Below are positions 1 to 14,589 of a stretch of 64,000 bases of DNA, in pieces. The position numbers and the translations under genes are program-made. Location of the stretch: positions 6,086,001 through 6,150,000 of the forward strand of contig CM036628.1 of NCBI GenBank assembly GCA_020746105.1, given 5' to 3'. Under the pieces are notes generated by a model, which saw nothing but the letters and a program-made list of their open reading frames with translations, searched no databases and had not been told where the DNA came from. This DNA comes from Trogon surrucura (Eukaryota > Chordata > Aves > Trogoniformes > Trogonidae). Each line of letters begins with the position of its first letter. Positions within the stretch are counted from its first letter, which is position 1.

Positions 1-2320
1 GAAAAAGCTACACAATTTGCAGCCATTTGTCACTGTTAGTTGTTTTCAGATGACTAACATGGTGCAGCAGCCAGAGCATTAAACCAGGACCCAGAACACC
101 AGTTCCTGGCTGTTTCACAACAATTTGCAAGCACAAATATCTCTCACATCTACCAGAATTCCCCAGTGTAGTTTGGTGAAGTCTGGGCTAGAAAGAGAGA
201 CAACTAACTGGGCAGAGATTGCAAAAAACACTTAGGGATAGAGGACTCTCTCCCTCTGCACTAACACATACCAAGCTAGTTAAAGAAAATACCAAACAGA
301 AAGGAACTGTGTAGCCAGAACAGAATAAGCATATGGTTTAGTCAGTAGTTTGCTGAAGGTTCACGTTACATCTAGTGAAGGTCTGGATGTCCCCTTCTCT
401 CACATTCATGTGAAATTACTTTATTTACTACATAACTTAGCCTAGAAAGGCACTTCTCGCATAACTTAAAGGTCTGGCAAATGTCCCTGAAAACTGATTT
501 TAAATTACAGCTTAATGAACTGTCCATGAGACAGGAAAGAGCAGGTTTTGACACGCTGAATTATTATGTGATATGGACATAGGAGTAGAAACAAATGGAG
601 ATGAAGAGGAGAGCAGTGATGTGCCAAACACCCCATCCCTGAAATGAAATGGGGTCAGGGCTTCTTTCACTGCACACTTACACTGTACCTGAAGAGGCAC
701 CAGCCTGAGGTTGGGACTCTGAGCAGTGCTGAAATTTCAGAAAAACAGCTTTTTCTAATTATTCGCTAGAACTATCTCTTACAATCAGAGGTGTAAGACA
801 ATAATGATTTCATAGAATCATCTCTTACAGAAAATCAGAGGTGTTCCAAATATAGCTCCAGCTGAGCTGAAGATCAGGGAGACAAGCAGTGTATCACCTC
901 CTGCAGATTCTTGTACTTGGAAGCCGCTGTGATCATGCAGCCTGACTCCCAAAACAAAAAATATCTACTACCCAGTCACACCTCAATAGCATCTACCCAT
1001 AACTTCAGACCTTAGGTTAAGCAGGAGTATTTCTCCAGTGAATGACTGACCTCAGCATATCAGGGTGGGATAGAAAACTGGTCAAGAAGGCTATGATCTA
1101 TGCCAAGACATAGATACTACAAGCATCTGAGATCTTAAACAGGTGTATTAATGTTGTACTTAATCAAACGGAAAACAGAAGATGCTTTTAAAATACATAT
1201 TTCATTCTTTGGATTTTCCTTCTTTTTTAGACTGACCAGTCTCAGCCCATTTGAACAGAAAAAAAAAGATGAACAAAGCTGATAAGGTGAGGATCCCTGC
1301 AGAGACAAAGTGATTATGAAAAAAGTCAAGTGAAAAAAAAAAGAAAAAAAACAGAATCAAAAGAGATTAAAGTAATTACTTCAATGAAATTGTCCAAATC
1401 ATATTAAGGCCTGATCCTACACCTTCTTACCTGCAGTAGGTTTCTGTGCTTTGCATCACTTTGCAGCACGCAAAAGACAGTGGACTGAGGCATTCAGAAG
1501 ATTTCTTCTCTTATCCCCATGGTAAATATCTGGAAATGGTAGTGAGGGAGCAGACAGCACCAGTATCGTAACTAAATATCTGTATGTACAGGATAAAACT
1601 TGTTAAATTTTTGCATTTTAATCAGTTGTACTTATTCATGAGTACTGTTCATGTATACATATATCTATTTAAAAAACAGCAAACAAATGTTGTTTCCTTC
1701 CTTTCTTGTTAGTAAGATACCTATGAACAAGTTATTTTTGACATGCACTGTTACAGCAGATGGCAAGTGTTATTATCCCTACACTTTCAACAGTTATAGA
1801 AAGGGGAAAAAGTCATATGTACTTCAGACTGTGTTTTATTTTAAATATAAAGATAATGACAAAATTAGCAAAATTAATCTGTTACCCCTTTTGAGCAATG
1901 GAAAACATTATCTTCCATCCGGTCACGTGAGAAACGCAGAGCTATCAGGTTCTGTGTAATTAAAATAAATGTAAAAGAAGTGCAATGAGTTCTGAATTCC
2001 TTTGCACAGAACAAAATTGCCATTAAACAAAATAACACTCTATCTGAATTCAGGGCACAATCCTAAAAAGTGCAAGTACTTGCCTAGAAACTCATTGTTA
2101 AAGAAAAAGGGGAATGCATAAGATTGCCGTTAAGTTCTGGAAAGATCATAATTTTAAAAAATAGCCTGCTAGTACAGCTTTTTAATATCTAGGGCTACTT
2201 GAGGCATTTGAATGATCTTTCTTCTTGGCATCCTATTAACGTAAAAACTCTTGAATGGGGAAAAATGTTTTGAAGTGGGGCGCGCTTTTCAAAAAACATA
2301 AGCCTGGCTGGTAGGTCTAG
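1..2320. other. Intergenic DNA, no gene recognised
   Basis: AT-rich sequence with only short frames (up to about 100 codons), none resembling a known protein. The frame at 1,651-1,959 is the longest and looks like chance. The one local structure is an imperfect direct repeat of an ATCTCTTACA...ATCAGAGGTGT unit at about 773-793 and 819-843. Confidence 0.7.
773..843. repeat. Short direct repeat, unit about 46 bp apart
   Basis: The string ATCTCTTACAATCAGAGGTGT begins near 773 and recurs near 819 with a four-base insertion in the middle. The spacing of about 46 bp suggests a small ancient tandem duplication. No function is implied. Confidence 0.6.
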
Positions 2321-2324
2321 AGAA

Positions 2325-2400
2325 ATCATAGAATCATGGAGTGTCTTAGATTGGAAGGGACCTTAGAGATCATCTAATCCAACCACCCTGCCATGGTCAA
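2325..2400 (-). repeat. CR1 LINE 3'-end fragment
   Basis: On the + strand it starts with ATCATAGAATCATGGA and continues through TTGGAAGGGACCTTAGAGAT and CATCTAATCCAACC, the reverse complement of the avian CR1 3' terminus. Only about 75 bp remain, typical of severe 5' truncation. It has no coding capacity. Confidence 0.85.
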
Positions 2401-5400
2401 AATCATTTCTCATAAAAAATAATTTTCTCAAGGAAATCATTTCTCATATTCTGTATAAAACGTATGACAGAATTTCACTAAAGGATTCTTGAATGTATGT
2501 GTTGATATTGTTCACTGCAATACAGTACTTTTTTTTAAGAAGCAGCTGAAATAGGCTGAAAATTTAAGCAATAAAGGCTTTTTTTTTTTTTCTTGAGAGG
2601 AATGACCAGTTTCTCTTCCTTAAGGTTTGAATACATCATAGATATTCTGGATATTATTCTTAGAGACTTAATCCTTGTTTACCACAAGATGAACCATAGG
2701 TAATTCCATTGCATTTCTACCAGGGACATCAAGTTAATTCCCAGTTATCACTATTGTAGGTTTCCAGTATCTTGCAATATGTGATGCTGGTCCAAAACAA
2801 TAATCATGTTCACTCAGTGCTGGGATTGCAGCTGGTATTTTGATACAAAACTGTGCTATTCGATATAAATTCACCAGTTTGGGCTGCCAGAAACTTCGTG
2901 CATACCCTTTTATGGGAAATACGGTCTGTATGAACCTTTCCCAAGGACTCAAGTTAATGCATAAACCAGATTTGCCAGTGACTGACTGTGCTGGTGCGGA
3001 CACCAAAATTAGAACTGGCAAGACATCTGCTGGGGCTGAAGTTTGGATTTTACTTCACAAGCTTCCTTCAGCCGTGTTGAGAAACCCAGTCAGGACATAC
3101 TAACGCTCTTGCATCTGGCTATGATGGTGAGTAGGAGACATTTGTGATGAAAGTGGATAATAGCCCAGAGCAGGCTTCTGATGCCCAGAGGCATGGAAAT
3201 ATCGCTCCAGGTACCAAACATTAATCCACCATAAAATTTCATTGACACAAATCTCCAGCAGGACAGTAGAGTTTTGTTCAACGTGTTTCTTTTCCCACAC
3301 AAAACCAGGGAAGTTTGATAGAAACAGCCTATGACACAATTAAGGTTTCAGAAGGTTGGTGGTATTAAAGGGCTTTGTATTTGTATCGGCTCAACAAACA
3401 AAAGATTCCCTCTGTGTTTCACGGGAGCTCTGGGTTATCAGTCCAAAGCTGAGTTAAATTAGAAGTGATTGGGAGCTGCTACCATCTGTTGAGCGTGTGG
3501 TAGCTTGTGCTACATGAGTTAATATATTTTAGCAGACAGATGGGCAGAAATGTGCAGGTCTTAGTCATTTAGCACCCTCGTTAGCAGTCTGAATAGAGAC
3601 ATCAGGAACATGGAAGGCATAGGAGTGAATTTCTTTTTAATTCCATGACAAAGTCCTCCGCATTGTGCTTTTAGCCTTTTTCAAGGATGTTTCCACGACT
3701 GCTTCCTCTTTTATATATATTGTGTGGTTAAGAAAAGCATTGTTCTTTCCAGGTCCTGTCAATCTTGGTCCTTTCTCTTTCTCTAAAGTAAAATCTAAAA
3801 AAAAAGTAAAAAAAACCAACAACAAACCACATTTCTGTTCATGCCTTCAGGTGTTAAAACCCACACAATTTTTTTTTTGTGGACTGAATGTCACAGCAGT
3901 TAAATAATGATGATGTGAAAGAACACTGCCATATCAACTATGAGTTAATGCTCTCTCTCTCTTTTCCCTCTTTCCTCCTACCCAATACAGCTTTCCAGGT
4001 CTAAAGTCATCGATTCTCCCACAGTGCAAAAAAACCCCAAACTATACTGACAAGGAAACCATTGTTTAATGGACAACTGCACTGAAAATTAAGATATTTC
4101 TTGTAAAGACTGCTCTGTTTTAAGGAACATTATCTATCTTAACTTCACACTCAGAAAAATCCCTTTCTTATACAAGGTAGTCTAATGGAAAGGAACTGTT
4201 TTAAGCAGGAATATGGTATAAAGCACTGCACAGGGATTAAGGAGGCACTGGTTCAGTTTTGTAGTTAACCCCAGCTTTTGTGTGCTTCTTCCCTCTCTGT
4301 GCATGTTTCCTCATCTACAATTGGCAATCGTTAATCCACAGAACCATCTTCAAATTCCCAGAGCAAATGCCATATCTTTTGGGTTTCCCAACATCTCTTT
4401 CTTATCACTTCGCTCTATTTCATCATGCCTCGGATTTTGGAGCAAGGGGATTACCTTTTAATCTTCAAAACATTTACTATGTTTTCAGAAACGTATATAT
4501 AGTTTCATAAAAAATTCTACATCAGAGAAATGTCAAGGTTGTGGCATCAGTCACTCAGCATTACAAAAGGCTTCACATGCCCTTTGCATACCCATATTTT
4601 TTAATCAAGTCCAGCTTTCCTGGATCCTCTGTCTGTATTTTAATAAAGACCAGAAAATGTGATCTCTTCCTGAAATCCTTTTTTATTGCTCATCCTGAAA
4701 GTGTGTATAGTAGATGTACCAAAAAACAAACATGATAAGAGTAATTGAAGCTTCAGTACTATACATAAAACAAGGACACAGCTGCAATAGTTCCTCACAA
4801 AAATTTTTACGTGGGAATTGGCTCTGTATTTCTGACCAAGGCAATTCCCAGTGCAGTGCAATCAGAAGAAAATCTGCTGCATAACCAATTTACCAGGCCT
4901 TAGAACTGGAGTTACAGAACCTTTTAATGTATTTAAAATAAAAGTTTTTTTCATTGTATTTTTGAGATGAATGTATCTCACCAAATAACCAGCATAAATA
5001 GAGCATAGAACATCTCTTGTCTACTAGTTCAGCAAGGTAATACAAAATAATTTACAAATTTTCAAACTGGCAGAAGACTCTGGGCTAACGGTACTAAAGA
5101 CCCTCTTGAGGACTATTCTGCTTTCTGGGAGGTGGGCAACAAAAAGCAGAAAATTAGCATGAACTTTAGTAGAACAAGGTGCAGGGGTTGGTTTAATAGC
5201 TTTAAAAGGTGCATAGTTTTATAGGCAGAACCAAATTTGACTCTGGTGAGAGTCTAACTCTGCACACGTTTGAGAAGGGACAACATCAAATAGCAGTCAT
5301 GCAGGTGACAGATGAAGGGACTAACGTGCCATCGTTGTCCGCAGAGCTCACGAACTGACGGTCTTTCATCTGCAATCTAAAACAAAAGCACAGGCTGGCT

Positions 5401-8400
5401 GTGCACTTTAATCTCAATAGTACTTGCCTCTAAAGGAAGGTTTTAGCCCATAAAGCTCAAGCCAGATTCCGTTCTGAGTAATTATATTCTGCCTACAGTA
5501 ATTATGTTCCTTTTGCAGTTTCACGTGGAACTAATGTCCACCCACTTGCTACACTGAACTATTTTATTGCTGTGCAATTGCTAAGAGTTGCTGGAGTGGG
5601 AGAGGAAACACAGGGCCCGAGACAGCTGCCATGCACGGCAGATGCACGGGGGCAAACCATTCCCTGCCTGCTGACCCGGAGTCTGCACTGCAGCAGGACA
5701 CACCGCTGAAGGAAGGGTTCTAGTAGTACCTGTAGTACCTGAGCCCACAGTAAGTCTTCCTTGGAGATGACCTATCAATACCTCACCAAGTGCTGTGGGA
5801 CCTTACAGAAGGAAAGGCACTCTGTACCAAGTGTAATGAGCTCAGTAGTTACTCATTGAATGTAGCAGCACACTCCTTTGTTGTACAGAGCAATGCAGGG
5901 CGCTAAACACACAGAAAGCTTGAAAATACACCCGAATGGCATTGCCTTCTCTACTCTTAATGCGGGCTTCCAATGTCATTAAAGGCTTTGACCAGCAGCC
6001 ATTCAAGGTAATAGATGTTTTTGCATGGACTTCAGCAGTTATCAGAGCAACCTTTAGCACTGTCATTCTGCCTCATGACTTCAGTATAGTCGGAAAAAAA
6101 AGCTTAGCTGAAGCATTGCATCAATATGAAATTCAGAAAGCGCATTCAGCGTAAGCCCTAGGAGGATGTTACTGTTCTGCTTTAGCTGTGGAAACTGAAT
6201 AACTGGACAGTCTAAGTGTAGGTTACCAGAACTGCATGTGCAATAAGGAACACTTCTGTCTTCCACAAAGAAAAAACAGCACCTGTTCTGCAGGCATTCC
6301 CTCAGCAAGGAGGTTTTTAAATTTCATAAAGAAAGAGAAGAAATCTTTCACTCAAAAATGATTGAGTACCTGTATTAAGGACTCCCTAAATACCACTTTG
6401 TGAAATGCAGCAATGACTGGCCTGTTGCAAGGTAATCTGTAAACTACTTCCAGTGCTTTTCTGAACAGCATTTGGACACAAATCATGTAGAGGATCCACA
6501 TTTTAAGGACACACTGAATGCATCAGCTCACTCCCTATTACATCTAACTCAAGTACATTGTCCTCCTCTTTTTCATGTTCCTCAACGGATAATGTCAATT
6601 CTCTAACAGATTTCTATCTTGCTTTTACAAGTGATTGTTGCTTAGAGTCCATTCTAACTACTAGTTACTTATAAAAAGTGTTCTGAACTATCTTTCAGTA
6701 AGGACTGGAATATTTTGCTTTATCCTTGAAAAACAGTATAGGACTTTGCCTAAAATTCTGTAAATAAATATTTATAACAACCTTGAATTTAATCATTAAC
6801 TGTCTGTAACTGATTTTCTACAATTAATTATTTTCTTTGCTCTGTTCATTATGTCCAGTTATCTATGTCTGCTCATTTGTAATATTCTATTTTGTTCCTG
6901 AGTTGTTTTTTTTGTTTGGTTTGGTTTTTTGTGCTTGTTGCAAGCTAAGGCTGTCTTGAGTACTCAGTATGTAAACAGCCTGATGGATTTCAGTGGGGCC
7001 CAAGTATTCAGACATAACCCCATGGTTTAGCACCTCCTTGGTCTGAGTGCTCTCCCTGTATGTATTCAATACAGCAACAAAGGTTTTCATTAGCGTTTGT
7101 CTCAAGATATTTTTGCTGCTAATGAGCACAGGTTTACATCTGTCTATTGTGTTGATGGGATCTAAGAATAAAATTTAATGTTGGTAGTGCAATATCACAA
7201 GAGACAGAAATCAGCCAAAGCTGAATAAGAAGCTGAATAGTAGGATACAAGTAAAAAAAAGGAGCTTAAAATAAGAGAACCACATGAATCAGATCTATTT
7301 GTTATTTCAGCAGCTGTCTCCAATTTAACACTATGAATAATAAATCAATCACAAAAACTAAACATTCAAGAATTATTATTAAATAATACCTATCACAAGT
7401 GACTGAATATGATTATTCTGTTACAGTTAAAACCCATTATAAGACATTATAAAGTCCCTCTATAGACATTGCCCATTTTGACTACATAGGAGCAAAGGAA
7501 TTGAAAGAAAATGCTTATATAATGATAATAGACTATCTAAATAAATCATGCTCAATCTTCTAAAGGAAGAAAATTTCTTTTTTTTTTTTTTGGTGCACAG
7601 TAAGGTCCATCCTAACAATCTTCATCTATGAAGCACTTCCACCTTACCTGGAGTCCCCAAGTCAAGTTGCTGCCTCTTCATCCTCAGCAGCTGCGACTGT
7701 CCCCTAGCTGGGACCCATTCATCTCTGCTCCTGGCTGAACATTTTGTAAGGGAAGTGAACTGGTTGAAAACAAACAAGATACTTGGGGAAAGTGCCAGAA
7801 AACCCATTCCCCAGATTCTCTTTAGCTCACAGCTGCCCAGCCAGGTGAGGAGGTGGTAGGAAATAAGCAGGAATTTCTTTGGCCAGCTCTGCTCTAAATG
7901 ATTCACACCCCAGAGGGACAGGCAGGGCCTTTCCTAAACCTTCACAGATCCCCCAATGTCTTGCCCATCCTGCATTTGGCACAGGGCCACATCGCAATGA
8001 AACTCCAGCATAGATCAAACTAAGAAATGAGAGCCTAACCATGATGAAGCAGAGTGCGTTTGATTTGACAAATTGTTCTCCTTCTGCAGGGAGAGAATAG
8101 TATTCTTTGAGAAATGTGAACCTTAACAAATTAACACAAACCCTCATTTGGTCTGTTTTTCAAACTGAGGGCTTTGACACGTAAACAAGTCATTGCAGAG
8201 GAACAACACAGCACGAGTGAGCTGCAAAGCAGCAACTCTCCATTTATTGTGAGGCTGCGGACAGTAGTTTATTCTCCTTCTCTCGTTTTTCTCCTTTTGA
8301 ACTTCTTCATCTAAATCACCAGCTGGCCTCTTCCCCTTTCCCTGTTTCTGGTCCTGCTCCCTTTTCAAGGCTGTTAATATTCAGAGTAGTTGATCTACTC

Positions 8401-11400
8401 TTCTCTCTTGCAATGAAACTTCAATATTGGCTACTGGGCCACGTTACTGCTGGCCTTTATGTTACGCACTGCTCTGGGGCTCTGCGGGAAAAACTCACAT
8501 CTCCCATCGTTAACTTTCACAGTAGTTAAAAGCCTGTATGAAATTGGTCCATTTGCTGCTTTAAGTTTTGCATACACTTTTAGCCAGCAGTGCTTGTAGA
8601 ATCTTACGAAAAGTCAGTCACAGGCAGGGACGTGAGCTGTTTTTCTACTTCTTTAAATGGTTTTAACTGAAGCTGTTTGTCCACGGGCACTAGCGGGACG
8701 GGATGTGTAGGAGCTTTCTCATTTCCCGGCTCTGTTTCTCTCCAGGCTTTGTGGCCTGAGCCCTGCAGATGAGTCTCAGTGCCCATAAGCTGATGGACAC
8801 TCATCAGCTAATAGAATTTGAAGACAGAATATATATGTATTCCTGAAATACATTGTGAATATAATCTCCATATAAGCCTCTTACAGCTTTCAACATCTGT
8901 TCTGTTGACTGACATTTTCCCTGATGCTGTATGTTTCACAAATAAATCCCTGAGTAGATTATTAATGTAGAAGTGTAAGTGATGTCTTTTAATGCTGATT
9001 GTGTACTTTAAAAGGATGCTTGTATGAAGGAATGTTATTCTGTATTTTAAGACCACCTGTTAGCCAAGAATATTTTGTGGTTTTCCCTTGCCTGAAAACA
9101 TTAGCCCATCTCTTTTATTGTTCATTTCCTGACCCCAGTCATTTTTACTACTGTAAAGTCCTTCTAAGAAAAATCCTAAACTCACTGAGCACATGGAAAA
9201 ATTATATTGACTCCAGTGTGGCCAGGGTTTCAGTCTTGATCTCTGGATTATTTGTGACATAACTGCTCTGCAGTCAGTAATTGGATAAGCATCCACATTG
9301 GATAAGCATTAGCCACATTAGTTCTGTTTGCAGTCTATATTAATTCTTGGAAAAGAGACAATGTCAATTAAAAAAATAACCTGTTTGTGAAAAAGGAGCC
9401 AAGTACAGAGCTCAGAAAAACCTCTTCCCTCATTAGTTTTGTTTTTTCTTTTGCTGATTACATTACTTACAACTTTAGTCCCCTGGCTCAATCATTGGAC
9501 CTTTATATTTCACACTGTTTCAGCTGGTTCCCAGTTCTGCAAATGCTACAGCACAAGTGCCTACAGAAGATAAATTTGCGTCTGCCTGTCTTTGAGCAGC
9601 AGCTGTTGGAAGAGATGTGAGATAAATTTTATCAAAAAAGGTGAACTAATGTTTATTCACCAACAGGTTTACAGCAAACAGCAACTGTAGCCCAAGTCAC
9701 AAAGGACTGAATAAATCTGGTCTTAGATAAATTTTTGGCCTTTCCTGGGACAGCTGAGGAGACTCAGAGCATGGCTGGTTTGAGCAGGCTCTTCCTCTGG
9801 GCAGCTCAAGCATTTTGATTTACTATCTCCTGGTTTTAGAACAAACAGCAGCCTTTTCCTAGTTACGTTTGGCCAAATTCCCAATCTTTTTATTTCCATC
9901 TCTCTAGCGTCGTCCATTTACGACAGCAGGCGTTAAGCATTGTGCCCAGTTTCTATTGAGCCACTTTATAAAGGGTTGAGGAACTTGAAAATTTTTATGC
10001 CAGCCCTGGTGCATGACTCAGCATGGCACAAAGCAACTCATATCCGCAGCTACGATTGCTGTCCTTGGAGATGAAAGCAATCACTGGCAGTAGGAGGTGT
10101 TTTATCCCTCACAGCATCAGCAATGTATTTATGCAGGAATTATATATAGGCTGTATCAAATATTCACAGAACTGCAGATTATAACAGAATCTTTAGGGTC
10201 ACAAACATGAGCTTTTCTTCACAGCTAGGGAGCTAAAAAATAACCTTAAAAAATAAGGTGCATAAATGTTAACAGTTTGACCATAACCCCGTATTTTCGG
10301 ATGCTGAAGCTTGGAGTACAACATCAAATATTACGAGCTTCATGATAAAAACGCAAGACTTGGCAACACTGGAATTGTGGCAGCCCGTTACATTGTAGCG
10401 TTTTGTAATCAGGCATCTGGCATTCTTAAATATCCCACCCTTGGGCCCTGAACACTTAAACCCCTGTGGCATCCCACAGACACGAAAGGGACTCGGCCCA
10501 GGCACAGTCGCCTGCCTGCACGGATCACCTTACACGAGCAGGGAAATGCTGAGGAAGGCAGTTAAATTAATGAGCTTGGACAGAGGCTGTGCCAGCACTG
10601 CCACTGTATGGACTAGCCAGCATATGTCAAATCAAGACAGTCTTTGTCACTGAGCCACACGGGCAGCTGCTCTGCATCCAGCACGTCATCTATTTTACAG
10701 GGATTAACAATCCAGGATTGCTCGAATGGCTGTTTATAGGTATGTACTCACTAAAGTGCAGCTCAGACAAAATTGCCGTTACATGTGGGTTCCAAGCCTG
10801 CCTGGCTGTCAAAAAGCATCTTCATTAGATGATCTAAAAGCAAGACCAGAATCTACAGAAATGAGCAATTGGATGGAAATCCAGAGAAATTTCAAGAGAT
10901 TAAGAGACTGAAATTAGTTGAGTTTTAGTAACAGAAGCTGTCCTTCATTTCTGTTTAAAAAGCTATAAGTGCTTGTCTCAAGAAGCCTTTTTATCTGCTT
11001 TTTTTTCTTTGGCCATTTTCACAACAGAGAGATGTAAGATTCGGAGCCGTGCATGCGTATGCATACAGCAGATCAGATGCTCACTTGGTAAAAATCCCTG
11101 ACGTCAGTGGAGCTCTGCTGATACACCCCAGCTAAATGTCTGCTCTAATATGTCTCCAGACCGCTCATGTGAGGAGGCTGCTTTTCACTATTTGACCACA
11201 AATTTGACCTCAAATGCCTACGGCTGCCTCGGCATGACCTCCCAGCACAGGAGTCAGTGCCACTGAGGTACCCGCTGTGCATCTCCTGATGCCCCTTTCA
11301 TTAGTAGGACGATGGTCAGACTATTGCAGTATTGAAAGAAAGAATTTGGTGGGATTTTAATTGGTTCAAGCACTTAAAGGCACAGAAGAGGGGTAAGAGA

Positions 11401-14400
11401 ATGTTGTGTGCTCTCTGAGTTCAGGTCATTGGCCACCACTTGGGGTTTAAGAAGAATTTTTTCCTGTGAAACAGTTTGTTCTTTAAGATATTTTATTGTG
11501 AGCTTCTGCACCTCTGGAGGAAGAATAACAAGCTCACTAGCCCTTCAAGTATGATCTAATATGACAATTCTGACATTTCTGTCAAATATTGAATGGTGTG
11601 GAGCATGAGATGTTTGCAGTTACTTCTCTTCTGGTCATTTATTCTTACTAATGGATCCTGGGGATAATGAATACTTTAGCTCCTGTTTGTAATAGATAAA
11701 TGTTCTGCAATAATGCCTCTCACTAAGAAAACATAATTTTAACTATGTAAGAGATTAAAAATAACTAGAGAAATATTGTGACAGATGGTGCCGCTCATGC
11801 TGCCTTAACATTTGGGCATGTTCTGTTTAATATTTCTTTCGTTCTTCTGATTCAGAACAGAAAATCCAATTAAATCAAGCATGTAGTAACATTTCTGACA
11901 TTTTTTTCTTGTTTTGTTCCTTCTCTTGCTGATGAAACCAGTGTGAATTTAATGCCCAGTTTAGATGAGGAATAGGAGGCCAGAGAAGTAATGTACTATG
12001 AGCAGACATAACGAAGGTTTTTCTGCCACACTGTGAACTGCTGCGGAGGGAGAAGCATGTACTTCAGGCTCTGGGTTTTTTCAGTCCTCTACCTCTTGAG
12101 GAAATGCAGTGAGTTGTGTTAAATTTGTGCTGATTTTTCTTAGGAAATACGGCTAGGATTTCCCAGGGGAGAAAGAGCTACACGACACTGAATTTAGGTA
12201 ATATTTTCCTGTGTTTTTTCCCATTTTGGAGGTCTTATGTGTGCCTCTTTGGAAAGCAGAGGGCAGATGGTAGCCCATTCCCAAATCTCTGTTCAAGCTG
12301 AGTTAAGAACAGAGAAGTCATATGAAAAGGGATACCCAGGTGTACCATGAGTATACATGCTTTCACCATGTCTGTCACAGAATACTAGTAGACGTGAGGT
12401 TTAATTGTTTCCATCAACCTTCAAATATTGCCTTTTCCCTTTCCTCTCTTCAACTCGATTTTAAGTTTCTGGTGGAAGAAAGAGAACGTATCACAAAGCT
12501 CTATTTCAGTGTTGTTTCTCGTTGTTGATGGGTCTCTTACCCTCTCAGAAGCATCTCCATGTCATAGGAGTGAGGCTACACCGGAGGAGGACCAAAGGTT
12601 GGAAGGAGACAGTGGCCACCACTGATCTGCCTTTGGTCACTGCTCAGACGTGAGCCAGGCGTCAGCAACCCAAAGTAGTTCTCTTTGAAGAAACTCATCC
12701 TCTCAGTCTTTTAACCAAATTAAATCCTATTTCAGGCTGTTTTAACTACTCAAGGACTGTATAAGAGTCATCCTCTGGCATTACTCAGCTCTCTCAATCT
12801 TTTAGACATCTACAACCATGCTCAAGATAAGCAGGACCAGCCTGACAGGGTTTTTTGAAGAAAACTCTTGTCCTGCTCTTTCTCAGTAAGAAGAATGTTT
12901 TTTATTACATTTTGTAAAAGTTCTATAGGTTTTGGAAAGGGAATGGGAAGGAGGAAGCTGAGTCCTTCCCACTCAGACCTGCAGGCTAGCACGGAACAAG
13001 GCTGCAGGTGGGAACCCTGTAAAAGGCTTCATATAAATTGCATTTTATTTCCATATGTCAGCTCTCCCAAACTGGCTTTTTCATGGGCATGGTCATATAA
13101 TACTTTCTCATGTCACTGAACTCTTGCTCCTTTGAACTAATCCCACAGGTGTCTAGAGGGCTACTAAAGGGAATTAAGTTGATGCTTTCTCTAGCTGATG
13201 CCTTAATGCTGCTAAGTGGAAACCACCTCTCTGCTGAAGAGGGTATTTTTCACTGTGATTCAGTCTGGTTGTGTAAAGCAATCGCTTGCTGCCTGCACCT
13301 TTTTCTTATGAAGAAATTAAGAAAAATCTACACACGCAACACAGCCAGGGTCTGTAATTAGTGCTGTTCCCAAGAGGCCCATCAACTGGCAATGCACAAC
13401 CTCTTTCTCATATTCAAGTCTTCCAGGATCTGCCTGAGGAAACAGGCAATTAAAGGCTCTATGACCCAACTGCAGTTTTCCTTGTGTGATGATCAGAAAC
13501 TCGCCCTGAGGCAACGGTGGCAGATTTCCAGCAAAGTGTACTACTCTAATGTAACATCTGATGACTTTGGTCATTTCAATCATTTTAAAATATTTTGTCT
13601 CTACCACTCTCCGAGGAGAGTGAAATTTCATTCTGTTGCTTGAAGAAAAGAGAAAAAAATGCAGTAAATTATTTCCACGGGGAAGAAATAATCCTACATC
13701 TGTAACTTCAGCTTTGGTCTCTAAATGTGTCCAGCTCACTTTTAAAGAAAATAGTACTCAGCATGAGTGAGTCTATTCTGATTGCTATTAAAACAAGTGC
13801 AACTGAAGTCTTGTTAACCATATGAAAAATAAATTCAGATTGTATTTTAACTGGGCCATCTTTACATTTTAAACTTTCACCAGGTGCATTTATGTATGTA
13901 TTCCTTAGTGGACTGATAGCAGCACACCTCAGAAAACTCGTTTCTTACAACATGCAACAACCAAAAGAAAAAGAGGGATGCTCAGCTTAAAAAAGATCCA
14001 GTTGTTTCTTTTGCTATTGATATTGCAGAAATTCTTTATTCTCCAGAATTCCAAAACATTTGTATGACATTTCCATGCAGCAGATTCTGTTTTAGTCTAT
14101 CAAATCAAATGAAAAGGCAACCTGCAGAAATCTAAAAATATATGGTTCCCCTCATATAAATATGAAATTATTTCAGGTGAGTACAATCTGCTCTCATCCC
14201 TCTATTCCTCTATGCATTTTTAATGTTTGCACTTTTCTTCCCTGCATTGCTTTTTTTTGTAGGATGAGGTAACTTACTGTTGAGATTATATAGCTGATTT
14301 GCTTGTGGGTTTGTCTGTTTGTTAGGTGGGTGCCTTTCCTGGTGGTTTGGCAATACTGGGTTTCTATATCATGAGAGGCTAATGATTTGGGTTTTTTTAA

Positions 14401-14530
14401 TTATGTCCCCAAAGGAAAAGTGATGCATGAGCAGAGAGTCGTAAAAGAAGAGACAGGCACACACATGGAACAGTGGGTCTAGGGGAGTAAGAAATTTGTC
14501 CTCCAGCAGCGAAACTTGATAGAGTCATCG
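2401..14530. other. Intergenic DNA, no gene recognised
   Basis: About 12 kb with homopolymer A/T runs and small chance frames but no recognisable exon, RNA gene or transposon end. Small direct repeats occur, such as TTGGATAAGCAT twice near 9,282-9,310. A palindromic CRE octamer TGACGTCA lies at 11,099-11,106. Conserved noncoding elements could be hidden here and would need multi-species alignment. Confidence 0.6.
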
Positions 14531-14533
14531 ATT

Positions 14534-14585
14534 CTTTTGGCTGCCAGGGCACACTGTTGACTCATATCCAACTTGCCATCAACCC
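14534..14585 (-). repeat. Relic of CR1 ORF2 (C-terminal coding part)
   Basis: Read on the minus strand this piece encodes GKLDMSQQCALAAK, matching the conserved CR1 stretch just downstream of the reverse transcriptase core. The + strand CR1 at 38.0 kb encodes the equivalent residues (GKLNMNQQGDLAAKRAN). Similarity fades quickly on both sides, so only about 50 bp can be assigned. Confidence 0.6.
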
Positions 14586-14589
14586 AGCC

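Noticed and set aside
2734..3340. Adjacent minus-strand frames with a CFGPASHIARYW stretch vaguely like a natriuretic-receptor extracellular domain
   Set aside because: The resemblance is a single short motif, the frames change phase, and no second landmark of a guanylate cyclase receptor was found. A blastp search would settle it.
13317..13739. 140-codon minus-strand open frame
   Set aside because: No family resemblance that I could establish, and the opposite strand is also open over part of it. It may be an old repeat, but I could not assign one.
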